Source of the DNA: Paramoeba atlantica
Taxonomy: Eukaryota > Discosea
Length of the DNA: 64,000 bases
Assembly: GCA_977017575.1 (NCBI GenBank)
Contig: CDRNVI010000047.1
Location: forward strand, 1 to 64,000
Reading direction: 5' to 3'
Below the pieces are notes generated by a model. That model was not told the origin of the DNA. It worked only from the letters and a program-made list of their open reading frames with translations, and made no database searches. Below, one piece after another: positions 45,536 to 55,740 of the stretch (position 1 is the stretch's first letter; the number at the start of each line of letters is the position of its first letter). Both the position numbers and the translations under genes were made by a program.

Positions 45536-48500
45536 ATGGTGATGAACGAGACACACCCAGACAACCATCCTGAGGACACACCTTTCGACCCTGGAATCAT
45601 GGATTCTAATCAGAATTCTGTCCACGAAGAAAAATCCCATGAATTGGGTAGTTGGGACCAGTTTAAGGGCAACGAACATCTTATCCGAGGCGCAAGCACC
45701 TATGACGAGAGTTTGTACACTACTGCCATCCCGCAGAATATCCCGCACGATTGGATGCGCCGTGCGCACGCTTTAGAAAAGGATATTGAAACGCCCGACA
45801 TGGGTCACGTACATGACCGAACTGAAGAGGAGATCCATTGTAGTGTCCAGCGTGATATCGATAAGTCTAATAATGTTGATTTCGAAGGAGCTGATTCGAT
45901 TCCACACAGCCAACTAAGCACATTTAGCAAGGCTGCGAAGATGACCGATGAGTGCTCTAATGTCAATCCTGACGGAACCGATTCGACTTCACTCAGCCAA
46001 TTAAGCACATCTAGCAAGGCTGTGAAGACCACTGATGAGGGTCCTAATGTCAACTTCGAGGGAACTGATGCGACTTCACCCAGCCAATTGAGAAAATCTA
46101 ATAAAGCTGTGAAGGCGAGATTTTTACGACACCTTCGAAACTCAGAACACTCTAAGAACTGTTACGAATCCGAAAACAGTACGGCCACGTTCCCAGACCT
46201 CACTCCGACGGACCTCGTTTCTCATTTCTCCGTTTCTAGCAGTCTAAAGAGGCGCAAGAACAAGAAGTGCTCTAAAAGAAATATTACCTCACAGACATCT
46301 TTGAACCAATCAGGCTCCGAAAGCACAGTAGCGACAGAGTCGGGTAGCGACGGAGTCTCCGTTGAACCGGTATCATCACAAGACAGCTGCGTCACATCGG
46401 AAGTAAAGCTTAAGCGGAACCGAGCCACTTTCAAATCCGAGCCTGTTAAATCACCTAACCTCACGCGGAAGACAAAAACATCATATAACGCTAGAAAGTG
46501 CCCAGTGGAATCATGTTTATGGCAAACCGGTCCTCATGGAAATCAATGGCAGGCGTATTATAATCACGTCTCAAACAGGCACGGGGCGGAAGTAACGGAC
46601 ACGTGGTGGGCAGAGGAAGGAAGATTTCGATGTGCATACTGCAAAAAACATTACCACTTAGGCAAAAAGGAGTCCCATACGCGACATTGCAAATTTCGCA
46701 CACACTCATCCGATAACCCTCAGGATCCTTCCCGTGAGGTGAACGACTCCCCGAACCCTACCACAAACGCCGCTGTGATGCCTGAACACCCCCCCGGTAC
46801 GAACCCTAATGATCAGCCCGATCAGATGGAGGATGTTGACAACTTGCTGCCGACCTTATCTTCTGTGTGCACACTTCCGGTGATTACGAGCAAGGATATC
46901 CCTTATTGCTGCAGGGCTGAATGGGCACGAGTACTCACTTCCTGCTTGATGGCAGCCACGCTAGATAATACACTCGAGGCGTGGACTCTCCTTGCGATGC
47001 TTCCGAAATGTGTCCTTCCGGCCCCCCGCCGTGGAGGCAGTAAGAACAAAACCTCTTATGCGTCCTACGTCCGAAAATGTCTTTCCAGATGGAACCAAAA
47101 GGAGTACATACCCCTCTGGAGTGAAGCAATCGCCAGTCTACAGCGCAAACGCAAATCCCCGGCGCAAGCAACCAGCGTAGAAGAAAATGACGACAAGGCA
47201 GCTCTACGAGCGGCTAGGCTTGCCCGAGATGGAGAGCTATCGCGTGCCATGACAGCACTGACCTCGGAGCCACTCGCTCCCCATGACGATGCCATCTACA
47301 ATAAACTCATAAACAAGCACCCTCCACGACTCTCTGGCGAAGACCCAGGCGAACAACTTCCTTCATCGTCCGTAACCCCTCTCAAGATCACACAGGAAAA
47401 TGTAACCGAGGCACTCTCAAGTTTCCACAGAGGATCCTCCGGAGGGGCGTTCGGCCTTCGGCCAGAACATGTGCAGATAGCCATGGCATATCACAACGAT
47501 GAGCGCATAGATCCATTGGGAACGCTCACCAAGTTCGTTAACCATCTTCTTTCCGGAGGCGCGATGGACGAGGTCCAGCCGCACTTCGCTGGCGGACGCT
47601 TATGTGCACTTCATAAGGGAGCACACGATGTTCGGCCCATCGCCGCAGGAGAAACCCTCCGGCGTCTCGCAAGCAAGGTTGCGTGCTTTTCTGTCAAACC
47701 AAAGGCCTGTCGGCTCTTCAGAGGACATCAGTACGGGGTTGCAATACCCGCTGGAGCCGAGAGGGTAATACATTTATGCAGATTGACCATGGCGGAACAC
47801 GTTGATGACGAGGACTTCGTCTTATGTAAAGTTGATCTCCGAAATGCGTTCAACCACGTATCACGCAACAGCTTTATTTCGCTCACCCGTCAATATTTTC
47901 CTGAGCTTAGTCCCTATGTCGAATGGTGTTACTCTTCAGACAGCCGCCTAACATTCGGAGATCGAACGGTCACCTCTTCTGAAGGAGTTCAGCAGGGAGA
48001 CCCACTAGGCCCTCTTTTATTTTCTCTCGTCGCGAAGGAACTATTTACGGAAATCAAGAAGGCAGCCCCAAGGCTTGACTTAAACATGTGGTTCTTGGAC
48101 GATGGGGTTCTGTCAGGCAAATCTTCAGACGTCAGGCACGCACTTGACGTCATTGCAGTCGAAGGTCCCAAGTGGGGCTTACATCTCAATGTTGCTAAAT
48201 GTGAACTCATTACGAATCCAGCTGCCTCTGACCGATTTGCTCTTTTCCCGGACATTCCTGGTTTGAACAAAAACACAGACGGCAATCTTGACATCTTGGG
48301 AAGCCCTATTGGATCTACAAGCTTTTGTCACCGATACCTATTGGAAAATCCAATCAGTCTCGCTGAGGACTCACTAACGGCAATACAAAAGTTGGATGAC
48401 CCTCAAGTGGCCCTATCGCTCATTCGTCATTGCACAGGATTTTGCAAAATGGTGTATGCTCTACGCACGACACCTACCGCGGAGCTACAAGACCTTTGCG

Positions 48501-49780
48501 AACGCCTGGACCGAGCAGTCCAAAACACGACGGAGCGCTTTATCGGTCCTTTGGGTGAATCGGCTCGACGACAGGCACAACGAGACAAACGACACGGAGG
48601 ATTAGGGCTGAGGTCCGCTGCAACACACGCCACGTCAGCATACGTATCTTCTGTAGCCTTTGCGTCTGCAAATGACCGTTGGGACCCCACGCAAGCTGAG
48701 AGTTTTGAATTCGCAGTACGGGACGTCAATAGGCGCGCGGGCTATAACTTCGTTTCAAATACAGGGAGAATTCCAAAACCTTCGTCTTCCCCACCTGAAC
48801 AGTTGAACCCAGAAACAGCAAACTCCGACGATATCATCCCGGACGAAAGAATCCTAGAAGTTTTGCACCCCGACGACGCAGACCCTGAATCCTCTCGCCC
48901 CGTACTAGTAATCCCGCGACAACGAGAATTAAGCCAGGCGATTTCAGCATCCCAATACTTGGCAGACTATAAAAACGCAGATGACAAAACCAGAGCCCGA
49001 TGGGTATCCCAAACGGGAGAAGGGGCATCGGAGTGGGCCTTTGTGATTCCATCGAAGACCAGTGGTTTCGCTTTCACTTCCGCCGAGTTTCGTACTCTGA
49101 CGCGATGGTGGCTAGGGGAAAAAATTTACCCCAAGGCAAGACCCTGCCCCATGGACAAATGTGGGCTTCCGCTAGGCCCTGAGGGGGACCATGCACTTTC
49201 CTGCAAGAGTGGGCATGGTATCATCGCTCGCCACAACGCTCTTGCCAGACAGTTTGCCCGAGACTGCACAAATGCCGGGCTTACAACGAAGCGGGAAGTA
49301 AGCCTGCATAACACGGGCCCTGGCGGCGGTCTGACGCGACCGGCGGACGTATTTATCTCAAGTTTTCGAGCGGGTCAGGGCCTTGTAATGGATTTCGCTG
49401 TCACACACGTCCAGCAAACAAAATATACGGATCTAGTCCGTGATGCTAGCGTGGTTTCAGCTGGATCCTTTGCGGAAAGATACGCAACGGAACACAAGCA
49501 GAAACAACGGGAAGAAGCCGCCGCAGCCAAACTCCGATTTGCGGCCATGGCCGTAGAATCATACGGCTCATGGTGCCCCAGCGCTATGGCTGTGATCCGT
49601 GACGTGGCAATTGAGCACTCAATGCACTCCGGTAAACTATCCAAAAAAGAAGCCTTACATCGACTTCTTGCTGGCTTGAACGTCACTTTAATGCGGTCGC
49701 AGGCACGTATGATGGTGCTACGATCCTCACCGACACCTGACCCAGCCCTGATAGGCTATGGCGATATGGAAGTAGTGTAG
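45536..49780 (+). CDS. LsmAD-C2H2-RT-RLE polyprotein of retrotransposon B (copy 2)
   Basis: 1414 residues, same length as B1 and differing at only a dozen or so residues (for example Ser to Gly after LIR, Thr to Met after SCL, Leu to Arg after FAV). All motifs listed for B1 are present: LsmAD (37-107), finger pair (320-386), RT active site FLDDG (852), RPADVF/DFAVTH nuclease. An open frame upstream through the SL and A-tail is incidental; the start is the first ATG after the SL. The near-identity of B1 and B2, some 30 kb apart, points to recent retrotransposition or a shared recent source. Confidence 0.92.
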   Translation: MVMNETHPDNHPEDTPFDPGIMDSNQNSVHEEKSHELGSWDQFKGNEHLIRGASTYDESLYTTAIPQNIPHDWMRRAHALEKDIETPDMGHVHDRTEEEIHCSVQRDIDKSNNVDFEGADSIPHSQLSTFSKAAKMTDECSNVNPDGTDSTSLSQLSTSSKAVKTTDEGPNVNFEGTDATSPSQLRKSNKAVKARFLRHLRNSEHSKNCYESENSTATFPDLTPTDLVSHFSVSSSLKRRKNKKCSKRNITSQTSLNQSGSESTVATESGSDGVSVEPVSSQDSCVTSEVKLKRNRATFKSEPVKSPNLTRKTKTSYNARKCPVESCLWQTGPHGNQWQAYYNHVSNRHGAEVTDTWWAEEGRFRCAYCKKHYHLGKKESHTRHCKFRTHSSDNPQDPSREVNDSPNPTTNAAVMPEHPPGTNPNDQPDQMEDVDNLLPTLSSVCTLPVITSKDIPYCCRAEWARVLTSCLMAATLDNTLEAWTLLAMLPKCVLPAPRRGGSKNKTSYASYVRKCLSRWNQKEYIPLWSEAIASLQRKRKSPAQATSVEENDDKAALRAARLARDGELSRAMTALTSEPLAPHDDAIYNKLINKHPPRLSGEDPGEQLPSSSVTPLKITQENVTEALSSFHRGSSGGAFGLRPEHVQIAMAYHNDERIDPLGTLTKFVNHLLSGGAMDEVQPHFAGGRLCALHKGAHDVRPIAAGETLRRLASKVACFSVKPKACRLFRGHQYGVAIPAGAERVIHLCRLTMAEHVDDEDFVLCKVDLRNAFNHVSRNSFISLTRQYFPELSPYVEWCYSSDSRLTFGDRTVTSSEGVQQGDPLGPLLFSLVAKELFTEIKKAAPRLDLNMWFLDDGVLSGKSSDVRHALDVIAVEGPKWGLHLNVAKCELITNPAASDRFALFPDIPGLNKNTDGNLDILGSPIGSTSFCHRYLLENPISLAEDSLTAIQKLDDPQVALSLIRHCTGFCKMVYALRTTPTAELQDLCERLDRAVQNTTERFIGPLGESARRQAQRDKRHGGLGLRSAATHATSAYVSSVAFASANDRWDPTQAESFEFAVRDVNRRAGYNFVSNTGRIPKPSSSPPEQLNPETANSDDIIPDERILEVLHPDDADPESSRPVLVIPRQRELSQAISASQYLADYKNADDKTRARWVSQTGEGASEWAFVIPSKTSGFAFTSAEFRTLTRWWLGEKIYPKARPCPMDKCGLPLGPEGDHALSCKSGHGIIARHNALARQFARDCTNAGLTTKREVSLHNTGPGGGLTRPADVFISSFRAGQGLVMDFAVTHVQQTKYTDLVRDASVVSAGSFAERYATEHKQKQREEAAAAKLRFAAMAVESYGSWCPSAMAVIRDVAIEHSMHSGKLSKKEALHRLLAGLNVTLMRSQARMMVLRSSPTPDPALIGYGDMEVV

Positions 49781-49803
49781 TTCCATCCTCTTTTGCATCC
49801 TCT

Positions 49804-50025
49804 GGTCCGGATGTTGGTCGTGTCGACAGAGTCTATACTCACGCCTAGCCCGCGAGGGCTAGGTACCCCAAGTGAGGTAGTACACGGGTAGTGAATCTCC
49901 TCCCCGTCGGCCAGCATCCTGTTTCGTGACCGTGTCTCTGTCGACACAGGCCCGCGCCTGCGCCCTCCCGTATAGCAAGGGAAGGGTTCACAAGTCAGGC
50001 CGTGGAGAGGTCGAAAGACCCGGTC
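49804..50025 (+). other. Conserved structured RNA in 3' UTR of B2
   Basis: Same elements as in B1. The hairpin at 49844-49863 is CCTAGCCC-GCGA-GGGCTAGG: relative to B1 the U-G pair became C-G and the loop became the GNRA tetraloop GCGA. The GGTC-GAAA-GACC hairpin is kept. The 3' UTR runs to a C7 tract near 50205. Confidence 0.75.
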
Positions 50026-50208
50026 CGGAACGCGCGAATGGATTGGGCATGGATTGCTTGTTTTAATTTTTACTGTTTTTCTTGTTTGTAGTATATACTT
50101 AGGGGAGACTAAATTGCTAGTTTTGGGCTGAGAAAAAAGGTACATCTGTGGACAGAAAAAGAATTGCTAATTTGATTGTTCGTTTTCAACTCGTATACCC
50201 CCCCAATA

Positions 50209-50502
50209 AAAAAAAAACTTATTTATATAGAATCATCAGAAAAAAAAAAAAAAAAAAGGGGGGCGGACGAGTCAGTCGGTAGCGAGTAATTGGGTTACTG
50301 ACACGTGCTCGGGTATGAATTACGCGACGTGACGTGTGCTCGGGTTGGTTGGCTGCGAGCTGAGGGGATGGGTCTTCCCGTTCACAAGTTACTTTGATTA
50401 TGGAATTCCGGAATATTGTTTCAAACTGTGCTGATGTGATGAGACTTGTACTCTTTGAGAAACTGATCTACATGTATGACGATTTCAATGAATTTTCGTT
50501 AT
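50209..50502. other. No recognisable gene; A-runs and unidentified DNA
   Basis: A9 and A19 runs, then GTGCTCGGGT repeated twice (50304 and 50336 region), then A/T-rich sequence. No ORF, no match to the families in the window. Confidence 0.5.
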
Positions 50503-50581
50503 GTTCTATTTCCAGTTATATTTCTTCTTAATATATCTTTTCATATTCTTTGTTAATGTACGTGAAAGCACGAACTGGATT
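50503..50581 (-). repeat. Dispersed 90-bp repeat, inverted copy d
   Basis: Reverse complement of the repeat at 20371, 21112 and 22341. It abuts CTAAAAGTTTACGG at 50582, a VIPER-type A terminus, as C1 abuts A2 at 8915, so this repeat may be the right terminus of a related YR element. Confidence 0.8.
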
Positions 50582-50904
50582 TCTAAAAGTTTACGGATTG
50601 AAATTCAGGAGGGATTATATTTGAATAGGGTTTGTTAATAATTATGTACGTGTATGAACTGTATGCATTTTCGCGTGAAATTGATTTTATTCTTATGTGA
50701 CTGTATTAGTGACTATTCTATTTGGGTAAAGCTTCACTCGTAAAAAAAAAAAAAAAAAAAAAAAAAAACGTATTCACGAAATCTACACCTACAACAAGAA
50801 GCCTCATCCGTCGCAGAAACATTTACTTTGCAAGGGAGCCAAAACCGTCTGAACATCAGGTCGTGATAAATCAGCGCACCACACAGTCACCAATGAACAC
50901 CACT
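50582..50904. other. VIPER-type terminus, A26 run and 136-bp tail
   Basis: 50582-50640 resembles the A terminus (CTAAAAGTTTACGGATTG). An A26 run lies at 50743-50768. The following 136 bp are unrecognised and end at the right TSD copy AAATGCTT (50905-50912) of the 11.4 kb block. Confidence 0.6.
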
Positions 50905-52128
50905 AAATGCTTTAGCAAAGTCTATAAAAGCTACAGAAAGGCCTTGTCCTCTGAATGCTTTGGTTTTTATTTCGTTCATGATAATCTGAGCTCCAGAAGT
51001 CGCTCGGTTAGGTCGAAACCCATACTGGTTACCCCGAAGAGACTTTTCAATGTTGGGTCTAATGCTGGAGAGTATCATATGATTCATGAGCTTAACTACG
51101 CTATTTACTACGCATATAGGCCGCCAATTCTCAATGTTAGTGAGGTCTCCTTTCTTTGGGATGGGTATTTGAAGAGTGTTGCGCCAGGCTTCCTCTGTGA
51201 CTCCCGTTTCGTGTACCTGGTTGATTATATTCAGGAGATGCGATCTCAGATCAGGGTGGACCGCTATAGCTTGAAGGGCTTCCATTGGTATTCCGTCACT
51301 TCCCGGTGTTTTTCCTCCTCTGAAATGTTCTAGAGATGTGCTTAACTCCTCGCTTGTAAATGCTGCATCGGATATTGGTACTAACAGCGGCGGCAGCAGT
51401 TCAAAGCTAAGATTTGGATCTCCATCATCAGCGCCACTAAATTTCATGAAGTACGATCGAATTTCGTTAAGTTTATCATTTCGTGAGCTTCCGTTCGTGC
51501 TAAAGGTATCACGATATTGCCCGCATATCTTTCGAATCGTTCTCCATGGGTTTGAATGGTTTTTACGAAGCTGTTTTTCAATCTCCAAGCATTCGTCAGA
51601 AATAATCTCTTCAACTTCCCCTTTATTCTCCTTTACGAGGGCGTTGAACACCTTTTTGTTTCTGCTCTTGTGATATAAACCGCGCAAATCATGTATTTTT
51701 GAGTCCTTTACAGCTTCTTTGTTCAAATTTCGTTTCGTCGGTTTTTTGAAAGTTTTTACAGCATTTTTCATATATTGTGCGAGAGCGCCCCATGATCGAC
51801 CAGAGTTCGAAGTTGCTCGATATTGGTCGTGAACTTTATTGATGAAATTCTTCCTATCCTCACTATTTCGAAGAGAAATCCACGAGAGCTGATTCGTATT
51901 CGTTTTGGGATCACTGACTCGCCATTTAATTTTAATTCTGGCTATAACACAACAGTGAGTAGTAGGAATGGGTGCCTTGATCACTTTGTGTCGTTGAACT
52001 GCCGATGCAAATCTGCTACAAATAAATATGTGATCTAACTGCCTTAAAGCTTTGTTTGGTAATTCGCATGTCCATTTCCGACTGCTTGGACAAAGACTGT
52101 GCGCAGACTTACAGTCTATAGAACAAGA
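50905..52128 (-). CDS. 5' part of APE element E': end of APE and start of RT
   Basis: Minus strand from CKSAHSLCPSSRKWTCELPN (APE, with LDHIFICSRF and TTHCCVIARIK) through the linker to RT: HFRGGKTPGSDGIPMEAL, IPIPKKGDL, NWRPICVVN, NQYGFRPNRATSGAQ and motif A VAFIDFAKAF. There the block starts. E' is 5'-truncated inside APE and lies in E2. The open frame of 50887-52659 fuses it to E2's RT by chance. It continues in order at 39520. Confidence 0.9.
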
Positions 52129-54556
52129 GTAGTTTAGTATGGGATAGACAAGGGTGTCAAAAATTCGAAGCTTAGCCTTTACGCGAAGAGGCGAGATCCA
52201 AATACCTCGTAGTTTGCTAAAACACGCCCACGTCAAACGTAATCTGTCGGTTAATGTTAATTTAGGCTCGGTTTCATGCTGAACATGCCCCAGATGGCGG
52301 TACGATTTTACTTTCGGAATGTTCCCACAAGTTGATGAAAGGAGATCGCCATCCTTATTCTCATTCTTCGAGATGGACATCCATGCCGTTTTGTTGACAC
52401 CAGCGGCTATACTCAAATTAGCTTTGGATGCTTCAGTAGCGACGCTGTCGACCATCCTTTCTAATGAACGTTTGGAGTCGGAAAACAGGATCAAATCATC
52501 AGCGTAATCAATATCAGTCACTCGTGTTGATTTATATCCACGTTTTCTGGTTCCGGCGGAGCTCAGCGTTAGTCCATCATCTTTATTTTTCAATGCCGCG
52601 TGAAGGATGCGATCGAGAACCATGATAAATAAATACGGAGCTAGCACATCCCCTTGCAAAATACCCGAGGTAATAGGAAAGGAGCTGGTTTTCCCAAACG
52701 GGGTACGTACAATGGCCTCTAAGCCCTCTTAGGCCGACATTGCAAGGGTTGTCATTCGAGGTCCTACGTGGAACGAATGTAACGCTGCCCTGATAGATGA
52801 GTGTGAAAGCGATGGAAAGGCACTCGCGAAGTCGATGAAAGCAATCATGACATTTTCGTGACTTCGATTCCGTCTTGATTTCGTGAGGATTTCATTGAGA
52901 ATAATTTGGGCTCCACAGGTGGACCTCTCCGGGCGGAAACCATATTGATTTTCGCGTAGAACTCGCTCTGTCGAGGGCCGAATACGATTCAAAATCATAC
53001 CGTTAATTAGCTTGAGGATAACTTTGACAAGACATATTGGGCGCCAATTCCGCAGCTCGGAAAGATCACCTTTTTTCGGTACGGGGACTTGCAGAACGGT
53101 TTTCCAGAGATGGTGCGTCTTTCCCGTTTCAAGGGCTTTGTTGATGATTCCAAGAAGGAGATGGCGTAAAGAATTTTCTTCGAGTATGGATATTTACGCT
53201 TCCGCTGGTATCTCGTCGAGTCCTGGAGCTTTTCCTCGTTTAAGTCTACGCGCAGCGCATGCAAGTTCATCTTCTGTGAAAGGTGAATCCATGATTTCTC
53301 CTTCAAAGTTTTTGGCCTCATCAAATTCAACTTTCGTGTCTCCAACACCTCGGTTAGCAATTTTAGAGAAGAAGTCCTTAACGGCTGCTAGTCGTTTCCG
53401 GTTTGATTGACCTGCGCCATAATTAAAAACTGTTTTCCTCATTCCGCATATTTCGCGAATGAATCTCCAAGGGCTGGAATGGTTTTTCCGTAGTTTTTCT
53501 TGGAGAATTGCACATTCAGCTTCAATTGTGTCCTCAATTTGCTCACGACTCTTGTCTACAAGACCTTTGAATGTATGCGCATTTCGACTAGATTTGTACA
53601 GGGCGCTGAGTGATAATATTTCCTCTTGTTTGTTTGTTTCTTCTCGTTGCCCATTGGATTTACTTAAGTCACTTGGTGCCTCGAAATCCGGAAGTGTTTT
53701 CTGTGCCGCATATAGTATCCCCTCTGATAAAACCTCCCACGGGTCGGGTCTTCCCTCTCCGATTACTTTGAAAACAGCTTGTTGGGTACATTTATTGAAT
53801 TCCTTGCAAATATTTTCTGATTTTAGGTTGTACCATGGCAAATGATTGCCAGGTTGTGTTTCATGCGCTTTCCACTTAATCTTGAGACGGGTGACAACCG
53901 AGCAGTGCTGCGTTGGGAAAGGTGCAAGTAAAACTTTATGATGTTGTATTGCTGACGCGTATCGATTGGAAATTATAATATGATCTAATTGTCTCTCAGC
54001 GACATTGGGAAGTTTACAAGTCCACTTTCGAGAGCTTGGTGAGAGAGTGTGGGCAGACTTGCAACCAACGTCTACAAGTAAGGCGCGAAATCGAGCTACA
54101 GCTGCTTTGTCTTCAGCAGTTTTGTTGACTAGCGTTAAAGGGGAATTAAAATCTCCAATTAAGATCGTAGGTCGTTGGGGGTTCGTGGATTCAAGATCGC
54201 GAACGGCCTTTCTTAAAGAAGCGTCGAAGGTAGATTTTATTTCCTTAGAAGAATCCCTAATGGGACCGTACACATTGAATAGTGTAGCGTTCCCGTTTTC
54301 CCAAGGAAACTGTGCAGTCATAATCCGTTCTGAGATAACCCGCACCCTTTCCAATGGAAAAGTACTAACGAGCGCCATTCCGTTGTAAGAACGGTCGGAC
54401 GTTGCTGAGGAAAAATATAAGTAATACGTAACGCCGGTGTCCTCCGTTTGCTGACGTAGAATCTCACCAAAGAGACGAGAATCAAAACGGAACCTCGTTT
54501 CCTGCAACCCCAGTATGTGAATCCTCTTGCTACTCATAAGGTTCAATATTTCGGGG
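52129..54556 (-). pseudogene. 5' part of APE element E2: APE endonuclease and RT
   Basis: Minus strand from LPEILNLMSSKRIHILGLQETRF (APE start, with the catalytic Glu) through YNGMALVS, FNVYGPI, LIGDFNSP, LDHIIISNRY, TQHCSVV, then RT to LRIFDTLVYPILNY. Two Tyr codons of E1 (TAC) are TAA here: after DEIPAEA (53191-53193) and after LAMSA (near 52728). Otherwise nearly identical to E1. The N-terminal residues before LPEIL come from flanking palindrome DNA, so E2 is 5'-truncated at about 54556. RT active site IDYADDLILF at about 52500. Confidence 0.9.
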
Positions 54557-54567
54557 AGGGGGGGCAC

Positions 54568-54700
54568 TCGATGAATATTCATCGAACGCACTGTCCGTTC
54601 GATGAATATTCATCGAACAGGACATCATGTTCGATGAATGGATTGCAGTACGACCCGTTCGATGAATCATTCATCGAACAGGATGTCCTGTTCGATGAAT
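54568..54700. repeat. Cluster of palindromes, unit GTTCGATGAAT and its inverse
   Basis: Perfect palindromes at 54568-54585 (TCGATGAATATTCATCGA) and 54597-54618, a 23-bp palindrome with a central C at 54657-54679, and half-units at 54629-54639 and 54690-54700. The spacer around 54680-54689 is itself palindromic (CAGGATGTCCTG). It adjoins the 5' truncation point of E2. Confidence 0.95.
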
Positions 54701-55235
54701 GAAAACGCAATTTTTTTTTGTAAAAAAAAAAGCTCGTTTCGGTCTGCATCATGCTCCTGGCTGCTACCTTGATCCGTAAGACAAAAACAAATCCGAAACG
54801 TTATCAAAAAGCGGAAGGATAATAGTTTACGAGATGAAATTTAGGCGAGGGCTATTTACGTTTAATAACCTGGCCCTTCGGGGCACATAAATATATGAAC
54901 TTATGATATGGCCCTTCGGGGCACATGTATTATTAGTTTCTTCTTTCTCATATTCTTCAGTTTATGACTTTCAAACATCAACATATTTAGTAGACTTTAT
55001 TTCCTTTTTGTAGCTGTACTGCGAGCTTCGAGGCCCACCCACCAACCCCCAGCCTCGGCTGCGGGGTGTGGGGGGCTGAGCCCCTTCACTTCGTACTACT
55101 AGTATTAAATATTTAGGTTATAGCGCGCAAGGCCTTTTTTCAAGATAAAATCATAACTTACAAATACACAAACCTGCGGAAGTGGCAGACACAGGTCCTC
55201 ATTGCGCGAGCCAAAAAATATTGGGTTGGGGTTAC
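54701..55235. other. VIPER-type terminus and unidentified DNA
   Basis: 54824-54870 resembles the A terminus (ATAGTTTACGAG ... GAAATTTAGG). GGCCCTTCGGGGCACAT occurs twice (about 54880 and 54911). CCCACCCACCAACCC near 55033 is like the A2-B2 linker at 9093, so a diverged short YR-element derivative probably spans about 54824-55110. No ORF of note. Confidence 0.55.
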
Positions 55236-55284
55236 GTTCGTTGTACTCAACGAACTGCCGGATTTTCGTTGAGTACTCAACGAA
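55236..55284. repeat. Second palindrome pair (GTTCGTTG/CAACGAAC)
   Basis: 55236-55255 has 8-bp arms with a 4-nt centre; 55265-55284 is a perfect 20-bp palindrome (TTCGTTGAGTACTCAACGAA). Similar in layout to the cluster at 54568 but with another sequence. Confidence 0.92.
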
Positions 55285-55445
55285 CGGAAATTTACGGTGC
55301 AAGTCAAGGACTTTTGCATATGTCAAGGACTTTTGTGGAACACCCAAGAATTTTTTTTGAATTTCATTTTCCGTGCGTTCAGTATCCTACACTTCACTAT
55401 ATACGTTGACAACGCCTGCGTAGCGAAAACTACGAAATTCAGTGA

Positions 55446-55635
55446 GCTTCGCAAATTGCTTCCCACTAACGACGCACAGGGGAATCCTACGCGGGGTACG
55501 GCTCAGGCCCGCTCACGCGGGCCCTCGCCGTTTCGCGGCCGCGCGCACCCCCGCTCACGCGGGGGCCCCCGCGCGGCCAAAATGGGTACTAAAATTTGTT
55601 ATCAAGGTAGTTGGGCTTCGCAAATTGCTTCCCAC
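55446..55635. repeat. 21-bp direct repeats around a GC-rich hairpin segment
   Basis: GCTTCGCAAATTGC plus TTCCCAC at 55446-55466 and 55615-55635. The 148 bp between are GC-rich with stems such as GGCCCGC/GCGGGCC and CCCCCGC/GCGGGGG. It may be a small insertion with a long target duplication, or a tandem duplication. Confidence 0.8.
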
Positions 55636-55662
55636 GAATCTAGAGAGAAGCACACGTACAAT

Positions 55663-55701
55663 AATCTTTAACGATAAAGATACAGTTTCTGTACCTTGTT
55701 G
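55663..55701 (+). other. Full-length 39-nt spliced leader at 5' end of A copy 2
   Basis: Identical to 15516-15554. It is followed by an extra CTTGTTG and then by the A leader (ACTTTTTC), so the last seven SL bases appear twice. Confidence 0.85.
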
Positions 55702-55740
55702 CTTGTTGACTTTTTCTTTACTACTACTTTAACCTCTTTT

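Noticed and set aside
50887-52659. 590-codon ORF as a single new APE-RT protein
   Set aside because: It joins E2's RT to the APE end of E' at the TSD GTAGTTTAGTA, giving a domain order that is not functional.
52726-53193. Reassignment of TAA to a sense codon
   Set aside because: Many intact ORFs in the window end at TAA or TAG at the conserved family terminus; two stops in one old copy are better seen as mutations.
54568-54700. CRISPR array
   Set aside because: Repeats are palindromic, of uneven spacing and very few; the context is eukaryotic and no cas genes are present.
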